Positions 11,041-21,757 of a stretch of 64,000 bases of DNA are shown here, one piece after another (the stretch's first letter is position 1; every line of letters begins with the position of its first letter). The stretch comes from Atopsyche davidsoni (Eukaryota > Arthropoda > Insecta > Trichoptera > Hydrobiosidae), in NCBI GenBank assembly GCA_022113835.1, contig JAILWY010000015.1, positions 3,606,001 through 3,670,000 on the forward strand. The letters are read 5' to 3'. The notes beneath the pieces are model-generated. The model saw only the letters and a program-made list of their open reading frames with translations. It was not told the origin of the DNA and searched no databases. The position numbers and the translations under genes were made by a program.

Positions 11041-14000
11041 ATACAAATTCGTTTGTAAACAGTATTTAAGCGCACGAAAAATGCTGTGAATAATGGAAAT
11101 AGGCATTTCATTATCCGAGTTGTTATTGAAGACGATAAATAATTGATTTTGTGTTATAAATAATAATCATTATTGTATCGGAGGCAAGTCTGAAAGTTAT
11201 AAACACTGGATATTAGGGAGTGAAGTGTATACAAGAAAAAAAAACCACTGCATGCCTTTTAATATCATTGAAAATAAAAAAAAGTACAATATGCTCTTTG
11301 GTTTTTTATGTTTCTGTATATATTTTTTTGTTTTTCCAAAAGGCTATTTATATAACTTGTGCAAAGAAATTATCTATATTCAGATATGTTTGGAGGTAAG
11401 GGTAGGTAAGATTTATCAATTTCTTAATACAAACAATTTTTTTGTAACCTCCTTGCTTATTAACGTGGAGTATTACAAATCAAACAGGTCCTTCGTGGAT
11501 AATTTTACTATCCACTTTAAAGCTTAGCCATGAAGCTGGCAGATTGACACAGAGGATCAAGTCTGTCCGTGGTTAGAATAATACAGGGAGTGATATGTAT
11601 TGCTATAATTATTCTAAGCCTTCACGTCAAGGGGTACGTCCGAGCACCCTCGTCCGTACTAACCTAACCTGACCCTCTGTCGTCTTGCGGGCACGGCAGA
11701 GAAGAAGCCTCGTGATTAAATTTAAATTCAATTATTCAAACTAATCTCCAACTTGCTAACCTAACCTTGCCCAACCCAACACTGGGGACGATTAATAATC
11801 TCAAGTAATGGAGTGCTTTTAGGATTCCAGGCGTCTATACAGTTTCTCAAAACTCATTATTTAAAAACATTTTCTAAAAAAAAATACCAACAAATATGAC
11901 ATTCAAAGGCAAAAGCGCTCAAGCACAAAAATTGTCATCCTTTCGTAACAATTTGGGTATTTGTATTTTTTATTGAAATATAGACTATTACAAATTAGTG
12001 TTGTAGTTATTTTGGGTGTTGCTATGAGTTAAACAATACACTTAATCTTTATTTAAAAATAAATATATAACATTCAAAATGTCATAACTTTAAATACTAT
12101 CATTTAGTTATTGAAAAGAAGAGTGTGGGTTTAAATCTCACATCTACATCACATCATTTTCTTTTCGTTTCACGTGTGTACAATTTAAATATAAAAAATA
12201 CCTAGTTGTGTTTAAAGTCGATACATTGAATTTTTTACAATTATCAAGCATATATTTTTTTTATATTTATGCCAAATAGTAAAAAAAAAAAAACTTAATT
12301 TTAAACACGTTTATAATCTGTTTAATATTTTAAACCAAAATGCAAGCAAACTAGGTTTAGAGCTTTTAACAATTAATGACTTTTCTGGGTAGTCAGCCAA
12401 AAAAGCTGCCGTAAGCTTTCTGATACAAGCTTTTATGTTTCACAAACGTGCAAGGCGTGTCGAGTTGAGTAATTAATGAACGCGGCGTACAGTAAGCGTC
12501 ACCCTGTATAGCAGGGTTGCTGAAATTAATTATCAAGCACTCAATGTGTATTATTCACGTGGAACATAATCTATAATGTTGAGAGCCTACAATGTGCTTT
12601 AGCTGTCATTAATTTGTTAATATCGGATTGATAATAAATCTAATACATTGAATATAATAACTATACAATATACAGAATGCACTACTTATAATATAAATCA
12701 TATATGACAATATTCCTGTAACAGAAAAATTAAAAAAAAAAAACCTTTTAGTTACTTTTACAGCCGAATATCTTTTATTTTTATATTGAGAAGAAACACT
12801 GTACATTAAAAAAATAACGTTGTATTTAAAATCGATAGCATTTGAAACAGAAGATCCCTCGAACCATCTGCCAATCTTATTGATTGGAAATTGTTTCTCA
12901 AGTTTGATTTCAATACATCGCTTAATTGACATGATACATTGTAAAGTAACAGACAGATAGACAAGCTGTCTGGTCTCAGAGAACCCATTCGTTAGAAACC
13001 AGACACTGAAAAATTCAGGGGCCTGTTTACACTTTCAAGACATCGAGTTTCTTCAAAATACAGTAAAAGTTTGATTAGATGACGTCATTGATTTTATTTT
13101 ATGATTTACAGCTCATAAGAAGGTTCTAAGTATGCAAGAACACACAGAATATTCCTAGACTATGACCTTATAGTCTATTTTATATTTTATGATTTTACAG
13201 ATACAAGCGTTTTTAATAAACTATATAGCAAAATGTGCACCTATTTCATTGAAATCAGACAAAACATTAAAACCTGTTTTGCACACAATAATTTTACAAT
13301 TCTCAGGTATCAAGTTGCGGATTGAATATTTCTATATAATAAAAAAAAATACCATGATGGAACTTCAAGTACATTTATATACATCACATTAGAGGCATTT
13401 GATATCAAAGACTGAACACACACCTGTCTGGGACCTTATTGTGTTTTAGAAACACAGGCAATCTAAGCAGACACATACAAAACCCTTCACAAGGACGGCA
13501 TTCAATGTGATAAGGTATTACCTGAAGCCCACACAAAGGATTCTATATATGGACGCAGATAAAGGACGCTTATGGCAGACTGCGAAGCCTCGGGAGCGGT
13601 GATAAGCGAAATCACCTTTTTAATTCTAATTCGCAGTTCGCTGTCGCTCCAGACGCGAATTTCGCCGAATATTTTCCGAACGTTCGCAAACGTGTAGACA
13701 ATAGTGATGGACGCTTCTGAGAAAATCCGTAGCAGCTACAATCATATCTGCTTAGTCAAAATAGCAACTAACTTCAATGTTTAAAAAAGTAGTATAAAAA
13801 TTATCCAAACATGTGTGTTGACATTGTCTATGTGAAAGAATGATTTGTAAGCTTCCGATAAATAAACCAACATTTGTCTTGACTTGAATTAGCAGCTTTT
13901 TTTTTTACTGTCCTTGTTTTTTTTGGATCCAGCGCTACCAGAAAGCACCGTGCAGTAAGAATTTCCTTTACTTCCTAATTAAAATAAACCGAGAAGCAGT

Positions 14001-14995
14001 TTTGTTTGAGTTTATCTATTTAGCAGCTAATTTTATTGTTCCTGCTTCCCGAACCCAGCTCTAATAGATACCACCGTGTAGTCACAGGAATTTTCTTTGT
14101 ATTCTAATTCAGACGCCGAAAGTTTTCGCGTTGTTAAGTTTTAAAGCTTTAAGTGCTTGTATTCCCTGTCGAGATACCTCGCATAGATGTTCACAAGGAG
14201 ATATTCTCGCTGTGTTCACGTTTGACGAGCAAAATACAACAAAGGACACACTGTATATATAATAATCTATTTTTGATGCGAGTTTTATGTGATTTTTCAA
14301 CTGATATTCACGGAAATGCGTTGAAAATCTAAAACAATGATTTAAGTTAATACAATCGTCATTTTTGTCGCATATACTGCTTGTTATATAATGTGTTATT
14401 ATTATATATCCATATCGTGAATGTCTAATCAGAAAAAAGCACTATATGTGACCCGAATAATGCGTTGGCAGAGTATTAATAATTATTATCTTAATCAGTA
14501 TTTTATATTTAAGTAAACAATGTTTTACTAGCATCAAAACTACAATGTATTTTTATATTTAACTGCTTTTGAGCTGAAAGAGCTCCATTAAGTTTTGCAG
14601 TCCTATATTACCCATAATATATATAAAAAATGGTAATAAAAAATAAACTCGTTAAAAACCGCCCATTTGAAAAAAAAAAAAAAAAAACACTGGGTAGAAG
14701 TGAAAGGCGTTCGTTTGGTGGAAAGATATAGTGAATTATGTACAATCGATCTTTATAGAAGGTAAAAAAAGCTAAACATCGCTGGTTTATTTACACAACA
14801 AAAGAAATAAAAATTAATGCAAATATGGCTTTAAAATCACGCCTGGTTTTAGTTACCAATAAGGTCAAGGATTTAAAAAGTAGCTACTGATAGTAAAAAA
14901 ATATTTATACCACAAGCCTTTTAAGTATATAAAGCATAAAATAATATGCATACAACGAATTATCGATAATTAAAATACACATCAATACGCATTCC
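11041..14995. other. AT-rich non-coding DNA
   Basis: No supported gene. A patch at 11630-11800 carries several CTAACCTAACC words of the kind scattered through many insect genomes. A GC-richer patch at 13560-13690 contains GTGATAAGCG (GATA-like) and TAATTCTAATTCG. Poly-A runs occur near 14671-14688. Nothing else stands out. Confidence 0.55.
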
Positions 14996-15002
14996 GTGTT
15001 GG

Positions 15003-15060
15003 TCGGCTTGTTGGCTCAGTGGTAAGATCGTTGATTGTCCCTGGTTAGTCCCACGTTATT
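15003..15060 (+). repeat. Possible tRNA-derived SINE head
   Basis: GTTGGCTCAGTGGTAAGA matches a pol III A box as found in tRNA D arms, and about 30 bases later CTGGTTAGTCCCAC resembles a degraded B box. The cloverleaf is not intact, so this is not a functional tRNA gene. A copy of the CTCCTCAG repeat family begins about 140 bases downstream, but the other copies of that family lack this head, so the two may be unrelated. Confidence 0.3.
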
Positions 15061-15202
15061 GGGCGCACGTCTGTGTCAGTTTAGTCAAAGTAAAAATTGT
15101 TTTATTAAAATAAAAACAAACAGTGTAAATAAGCCTGTGACCCTTCAATACGAAAGGGAGTGTATTTTTTCAATAATACTATTTAAAGTATATAATAACT
15201 TT

Positions 15203-15345
15203 TTCATCAAAAGCCTCTCCTCAGAAGAGGTTGGCGACCATTTCACTTTCGTGTTAATGGTTTTCTAAGGGGGAAATAGTGTAGTGGGTCCTTCTGCACC
15301 GCAGTTATATATTGGAAGGAAAAGTCTGCGTATTTCTGTTGCTCA
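15203..15345 (+). repeat. CTCCTCAG interspersed repeat, copy 1
   Basis: First of four diverged copies in the window (others at 38606, 44411 and 57588). Shared blocks are GCCTCTCCTCAGA, TTGGCGACCATTTCAC, TAGTGGGTCCTT and AAGGAAAAGTCTGC. There is no reading frame and no obvious terminal structure; the class is unknown. Confidence 0.7.
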
Positions 15346-15373
15346 GTAGCATTATTATATAAACCTTTCCTTA

Positions 15374-15743
15374 CAGTAGTACCCCGCTTTACTCGAGGGA
15401 TACGTTCCGGAGAAAATCGCGTTAAGTGAAATTCGCATATATCGGGGTTTACGATTAAACATACATACATAGTCAAAACTTAATACAAAAAAATACGAAT
15501 CAATCACTTTAATTCTAAGAACACTTTATACAGTATTACATACTGAAAAATACATCTATTGTCTTTTGGGAGCGTTTCTTTTATGTTCATGTAAAATACG
15601 TTCATAACACCCAACGCTGTTTTTAATTGTCAAGAGAAGTCAATGACTACATTATGTTCATACACATTCCTAAAATAAGAAATTCGCGTTCGCGTTATAG
15701 TGAAACCGCGCATAACGGGGTCGCGTAAAGCGGGGTATTACAG
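15374..15743. mobile_element. Nonautonomous TA-flanked DNA transposon (MITE), 370 bp
   Basis: The left end reads CAGTAGTACCCCGCTTTAC and the right end, on the opposite strand, CTGTAATACCCCGCTTTAC, giving terminal inverted repeats of about 19 bases with two mismatches. The element is flanked by TA on both sides (15372-15373 and 15744-15745), the target duplication of the Tc1/mariner/pogo superfamily. Subterminal GC-rich words (GCGTTAAGTGAAATTCGC and similar) are partly mirrored at the other end. No transposase frame is present, so it must have been moved in trans. Confidence 0.8.
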
Positions 15744-15849
15744 TATAAAGCTCTGGCGTTTAGATCTGATACTCCTTCTGCAGCAAGCTACATAAACAAT
15801 AGCAGGAGCCCCCCATCTCGACAAGTCCACAATCATTCCAAATCCGCTA

Positions 15850-16205
15850 TTACCGATCCTTTACACACGCCCAGGGTACAGAATGGCAGACATAAACTAT
15901 ATAATATAAAAACCAGAGAAAGCTTGAGGGAGACACGCGCCGTTCTAGTGACCCACAAAGACGTCCATGGGGCGACGCCTGCTCGCATTCCCCATGTCGC
16001 GGGAATCCGGATCGCCACCCCGAGGGGTGAGGGGGTGGGATCCTGAAAGTTCTGCGAGGGTGGCTGTCCGACCTCGCCGCGGGTGACGGCTGTGACGTGA
16101 CGAGTTTGAAAATATCCTCATCACCAGCTGCAGACTGCTTTGCTTGCAAATATCACACGGCCTCCGGGAGTTCATCAATCGCCCTTTCAAATGGCAGATC
16201 TACCT
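15850..16205. promoter_or_regulatory. GC-rich island with open frames on both strands, unresolved
   Basis: This is among the most GC-rich blocks in the left half. The minus strand has overlapping open frames of 61-99 residues rich in Arg/Ser/Pro, as expected from GC-rich DNA. The plus strand has a frame from about 16029 ending at a good donor, ACCTG|GTAAGC near 16205. None contains a recognised domain. It may be a first exon with its promoter, or a regulatory island. Confidence 0.2.
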
Positions 16206-18609
16206 GGTAAGCTATTTGTACGAGTTCAAACGATTTCTTTGAATACAAAAAGATTAACTCCTGTTTGATTTGCTGCTTCTTCCATAGAAGTATTTATTCA
16301 AACACTTTCACGATGTATTGAAAATCATCTTGTATAAAAATACATAGTATGAAAGCAAAATTACACATAGTGGAAATTTCAGCACCGGCAACAATAAGAT
16401 ACGCAAACACACGGCATCTGAAATTTTAAACTGAATTTCTAATACAATTTTGTTGGAGTACATTTTTCAAAGTAAGAAAAAAAAACTTTCCCAAGATAAA
16501 TGTAAGGTTTTATTCTTCCGTATATTCAGTGACTTTGATATATTAGGTATGAAATTCATAAAGACGGTGTCTGCTTTCTTTAAACAAAAAAATATTGTTT
16601 TCGGTTTTCACTCTTCCCCAAGGATTTGAACGTCGCATTTTCTCTATTAGATCAACGTCAATTTTTAATGTTTGTTTTTCGAGTTACGTAAGCAGGTATA
16701 TTAATGTATAAAATGTTTTAAATCTCATTATTACATCACGCGAAAAGGATGTATTATACACCAGAAAGTATTTTCTATATCATTATTTTGTCCACGTACA
16801 TAATAAATCTGTATTCGTTATTTTATATACTACGATTTTAGACATTAGAAAAACTGAACGGGAAGACTTTAATAACATTTTTGTTCTTGGCAGATAAGCA
16901 CTTAATTGGAAAAAATAGACACTTAATGATTGATTAAATTAGTAAAAAAAATTTCACGTAAAGCACTGAAAACGTATTTGTTTTTAATATAACGGATAAT
17001 GAATCAACAGGTCTCAGGAATCAGCGCCTTTTGACACAACGATATTGATATATTATCATATTTTGATGACGATACATTGACACTTTTAATTACACCTCAA
17101 ATTAAAAATAAAATAATTATTAAAAAAGGGCAATATGAATATATTTTGTTCCTTTTTTTTGGGTTGTATTGTGAGTTTTAGAACACCTTGTATATGCACA
17201 ACGTAGAATATTGTATTGACCTAATAGAGTGTGTCTCTGTGTGTAGTCTCCACGGTACATACAATATGTAGACATATTCAAAGCCTTGAATAAATTCTCT
17301 TTATGATTCCGTCGAGACAGAAGAATAAACTCTGTTAAACGCATATATAATTTATTTCATATTTTCTTCCATTTGTTTTCTTATTTTGCAGCCTTTGATA
17401 CACAATTATTTAAATAGATACATATATACATTCTTGGACCATTCTTAGAAGAAAGGTACGTTGAATTGAGTGTTTATTTATATGTATTAAAGCCTGTCGC
17501 GATTGTTGACGCGAAACTTTGACGAATAAAAAAATATTGTATAACAATATCTATTAAGAAATTTATCTATTATATAAAATTACTAGATTAATATAACATT
17601 TACTATATGGATTTTTTACAGTAGTTTCTGAGGCTCTTTTTAAGGCGGACAAAAGAATATAATTTTCATTACAAAAGTCAGTTTTCTTCACAAAAGTATT
17701 ATTTTTTTGGTAAATAATAAATGAAAAATGAACATCAGAACGACTATTTATACAATAAAGAAATTTAATCGACTTAAAGCTACATTAAAAACAAATTAAA
17801 TAAAAATTATGCTTAATAGATACAAATTACACCGTAGGTACACTATTACTGAATTTTTAACGTATTCGCGCATATTATAGATTTAATGACGTCAACTAAT
17901 ATGGTAGCCCATAATAGGCTCTATTCCCCAGGAAAGCTACAGTCAATTTTTACTTCATATCAAACGAGTCATTTCAATAATGTATATGAATTATCCCAAT
18001 CAATCAGTTTTAGTAAATATATTTTACAAGATAGTATATTTATCTTATGATAATTTCATTATCGTTTGTGTATAAATAACACATTGACACAATTATAAAA
18101 AAAAATAACGCGATAAAAAAATATAAACAATAGAGAAGAATCATTTTTTTCATGGAAAAATAATTGATCATTACTTACGTATAAAGTTGCTTAAAAAAAC
18201 TTTTTGTGTGATGTTTTTTATATTAGGAGTAATTTTGATATTATCATTCGTTATTTTTTTTATAATGCAGTAATTATTTATCTGGGGATGGCAGAATCCA
18301 TTTATAAAATTATGCCCCTGACAGACAGGGCGGGGTGATTTGCAGAATATGACATCGTTAAGGGTGGGTTCTCTTACAGGAGCTATGTTACATCTCATTA
18401 TAGATAAAAGTAACGTAACAAAGAGGCTAGGTCTAGAGGCGAAGCCTGCCGCACCCCCAACGCGAATATATTTACAGGTTTTTTTTTTGGATAGGGGTGA
18501 AAATTGCTACGATTTTGTATTATTCAAAGTTTTGATTCAATAAGATGCATCTTTCGAAAGAGATCCCATCGAAATGCGAAACATCTGTTATGCTGTGTGG
18601 ATCTCAAGG
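16206..18609. other. AT-rich non-coding DNA
   Basis: No supported gene or repeat. A TGACGTCA-like word (ATGACGTCAAC) occurs near 17887. A slightly GC-richer patch at 18320-18480 has no coding or repeat signature that I can name. Confidence 0.55.
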
Positions 18610-18635
18610 CTAGGTTAGGTTAAGTTAGGTTAGGT
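18610..18635 (+). repeat. Interstitial TTAGG telomere-type repeat
   Basis: Five consecutive pentamers can be read as TAGG, TTAGG, TTAAG, TTAGG, TTAGG with a single substitution. (TTAGG)n is the ancestral arthropod telomere unit. The block is far too short to be a telomere and may be chance, a repair scar or part of a repeat. Confidence 0.6.
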
Positions 18636-18769
18636 GAAATTATATGATATTAGCTATATTAAAAAATGCAAATGGCGGTTAAAAAAAATATCGGTTGATA
18701 CTTAATCATGGTTTTTTATTAAAATAATACACTGAAACGTGATATAAATGATGAAATGAGAGTTTGCAC

Positions 18770-18900
18770 GTTTTGGCGGCCTTAGTCGTTTCGGTCAGCC
18801 ATCTTCAAAAGATTCACCCAAAATTCAAATCCCTGAAGATGGCAGACATCACAACTCTTCGAGCAGTGCATAAGACTGCGTGCATGCCTTGCGAGTCAGC
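18770..18900. repeat. Inverted GAAGATGGC motif, repeat fragment
   Basis: CAGCCATCTTC and, about 35 bases on, GAAGATGGCAG form an inverted pair. On the minus strand the order GAAGATGGCTGACCGAAACG is followed by a GCCGCC-rich tail. This GAAGATGGC-to-GAAAC arrangement recurs in arthropod retroelement ends, including Penelope-like elements, and resembles a degenerate hammerhead core. Assignment to a family is inference. Confidence 0.4.
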
Positions 18901-18965
18901 CGAGCAACACGTATAAAAATAAACTGAATAGTTACATAACAATATGTAGCCAGCTCTGCATCAGC

Positions 18966-19042
18966 GGGGCGGGGATATGGGGTAGGGGTGGGGGATGATG
19001 GGGGATGGTGGGGGATGGTGGGGGATGGTGGGGGATGGTGGA
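18966..19042 (+). repeat. G-rich 10-base minisatellite (GGGGGATGGT), G-quadruplex-prone
   Basis: After a G-rich lead-in (GGGGCGGGGATATGGGG), the unit GGGGGATGGT is repeated about five times with almost no change. At least eight runs of four or more G lie on one strand, enough to form an intramolecular G-quadruplex. The near-identity of the units implies recent expansion. Confidence 0.85.
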
Positions 19043-20259
19043 AGGCGCCGCTCTTCGAATTTGGAATGAATTGCCCTCATTTGTTTTTTACAGCGTCGGA
19101 TATAAATTTGCATCGAGCGTATAAATCTCCTTGCGAATTGAATGCCTGATAGACGGGCGGGTACTTCGAATCGTTAAGCCCGTCTAATTTTTCAAGCATC
19201 CTTATTGGAAACGTTGACGCGAATTTATTTATATAATTGGAGAGGTTTAATATTGAAATGTGTAATATTTATTTAGGGCATGCATTGTTAATCGCGCGGA
19301 CTGCACACAACTTAATGGTATTGTTCATATGAATCAGAAAACAGTAGCGCTGCAAAGTAGCACATTTAAAAAAATACGTCTCTGGAAGCTCGTCTGGACA
19401 TCTAAGCTCGGATTGTCTCAAAACGAGAAGTCTACGGCATCACTACTGGGTAAAAGCAAGTAGACAAGCAATACAACATTTGAACCCTGAACTCATGATC
19501 GGTAAGAAAATTTCCAAGTCCCTAAATTACGAGGGTTTCCAAGAGTTTTTTTTTTTAGCTCAATGCTCGCAGCGATTATAAAGTTGTTTGGGCACATTGC
19601 TTGCCGAGACGAAGAAAACCTTGAAATACTTTTCAAGGGCAGCGCTCATTTGTAGGAGCGGCGATATCCAAACTTTAATATAATTTAAATAAATCAGTTT
19701 TCAGTAAAAAATATTAATCTATTAATTAATAACTTGCATATAATTATAGACACAGACTTGCGACGGTCTCGGATATGACATTCATAATATTTCAATATCA
19801 AACTATATTTTATACACATGTCTTACTTTGTAAGAAATTATACGTATATACGTTTAAAAATATTTACGTCACTTATAATTTAAACTGCATACACCAGCTG
19901 ACCGTAAAACGATTTCAGTCTGATAAATATTTACATACAAAAACAAAGTACACCGCGGACGATTAAAACATATAAAAAGCAAAAATTCCAGAACCTGATC
20001 TATCCCACGAGAAAACGCATCGCCCAAATTCGTCCAATTACATAACTCGAGTGCATTCAAACACAAAAATGTCCATACAATGCACACACAAAAGCGAAAT
20101 CCTTTACCGAAAATGCACAGCTGAGAATATCGATTTCAAAACAACAGAGAAACAAATAGTAAAAATATACAGTTTTAGATGTGAATTTACCGAGAGGTTC
20201 TGCGAATCGAAATGCAGGAGAATTTTTTTTAAATTTTTTTATATTAGTATCACTACTAT
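19043..20259. other. Non-coding DNA, first 300 bases enhancer-like
   Basis: The part 19050-19330 is less AT-rich and carries homeodomain- and Hox-like words (CATTGTTAATCGCG, GTCTAATTTTTC, GAGCGTATAAATC). The remainder is AT-rich with no supported feature. Confidence 0.35.
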
Positions 20260-20470
20260 TTACGCGAGTAGCAGGGCTGGAGGAGACGATGGGGATGACG
20301 TCAGCACGTCCTACCCCCAGGACGCGCCGCGGAGCACTGGCGGCGAGTCAGAAAGGCTGTATTATTCAGTTCCAGTACCAAGTACGGAGGGTTGCTCGAA
20401 AATTTTCCGCCTATTCTGCACTCAATATAGCGCTGGAGACTTGTCATTGGCCAAACACGTAAGAGTAGAT
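20260..20470. promoter_or_regulatory. GC-rich island with a perfect CRE and a CCAAT-type word
   Basis: A full palindromic CRE, TGACGTCA, lies at 20296-20303 next to GCACGTCC. Near the other end ATTGGCCAAAC (20446-20456) reads as an inverted CCAAT word. Both plus-strand frames across the island are open but lack domains and splice sites, so I favour a promoter or enhancer over an exon. Confidence 0.25.
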
Positions 20471-20572
20471 TTCAAATGAATTTTTTTTTTATTTTCAGGA
20501 AATATCATCCCTTGAATTAAATATTACATCTTGTTGAGGAACAACGCATTTGATTCGTGAAGATCCATTATT

Positions 20573-20766
20573 GTAATGCTTAAAGTACCTTTGTATTTTT
20601 TCTAACCTAACCCAATACACTGGGTCGTCATCTAAACGCAAAGCAAAACTGAACTGTTTATTTATGCATCTGATGATGACCCAGTGTGTTGGGTCGAAAC
20701 TAGTAATGCAAATAATTTTAATAAACTCAAAGTGAAGACAAAATACAAAGGTACTTTTATCATTAT
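20573..20766. mobile_element. Small inverted-repeat element with hammerhead-like core
   Basis: The ends are inverted: AAAGTACCTTTGTATTTT on the left and the same word on the opposite strand at the right (20740-20757). Inside are two further inverted blocks, ACCCAATACACTGGGTCGTC and its mirror GATGACCCAGTGTGTTGGGT. On the plus strand CTGATGA (20670-20676) is followed by a GACCCA/TGGGTC stem and GAAAC (20696-20700), the order of a hammerhead ribozyme core, though with one extra base after CTGATGA. Similar modules occur in Penelope-like elements. No protein is encoded. Confidence 0.55.
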
Positions 20767-21485
20767 GAATATTACATATTTGATAATATTATGACGTATA
20801 CGAAATGTTTAAATGAATTAAAAAGTGTGACCATACAAAACATATAGTAAAACGTGAAACAAATATAGAAGAATCATATAAAATAATTATGAACCCTACA
20901 TGTTGTAAAGACGACGTGGAAGACACAAGGAATAGCAGTTATCAGCAATTTAGGAAGCTAAAGTAACGATGCGCAGATATGAAATTAAATTATTCTGATC
21001 AACTCAATTCCTCGTGAGATTATCACGGTTTTTTAAAAGTATTATTTTCAAGTTTATTAGACCCAAGCAAATATAAATATGAAAGCAGCATAAACGTGTT
21101 TTATCTAGTCCAGTGCACTCAACTGCATTTTTTACAAATTAATCATAAGAGCATAGCCAAGCGAATGAAGAAAAATCACGTACATAGTGATTAAACCAAA
21201 TAATATTTAGCTTAACTCATTGGATATAATTTGCAAACTCGACAGTTAGATATAATAATTGTAAAGTTGACTAGACATTATACGTAAACAAAATTGTTTA
21301 TTTTATTTTTAATATATATATAAGATCTTATCCAGAATGCATGAAAGAATACGTTTTATTCGTCAAGTCTGGTTAGGTTATGTAAGATGCCTATTCATAT
21401 TTTATAAAACTATTTAGAGCATATAATATATATATACCATATATATATATTTCTCTATTTAATGTCATATAATCACATTTTATAT
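20767..21485. other. AT-rich non-coding DNA
   Basis: Nothing is seen beyond short AT repeats such as the TATATATA runs near 21310 and 21425-21450. Confidence 0.6.
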
Positions 21486-21757
21486 CTAACATAAACTTTT
21501 TTACCAAGCCCGCGTGGAAAAACGATCTTTCTCCAAAGGGGCGAATTTTTCAATTTCCTACTATGTATAACCTAATGCTTAGTTTTTTTTTTATTATTTT
21601 ATATAATTAGTTGATCTTTATAAAAAAAATAGTATTTGGATACTTTTCTGTTCAATGTTATAAATATACTTTTAATCAAACATAAACTCTTTAACCGAGT
21701 GCGCGAAGTAAAAAGATCGTCTAACCGGGGGCGACTTTTTCCAAAGGGGCCCATAAA
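21486..21757. repeat. Diverged tandem duplication, two copies about 190 bases apart
   Basis: Copy 1 (21486-21560) and copy 2 (21677-21757) share CATAAACT, a CGCG-containing block, AAACGATC/AAAGATCG, TCCAAAGGGGC and flanking AT tracts. The copies differ at many positions, so the duplication is old. Confidence 0.5.

Noticed and set aside
15009..15060. Functional tRNA gene at the GGCTCAGTGGTAAGA word
   Set aside because: Only the A-box half is good; T arm and acceptor stem do not pair.
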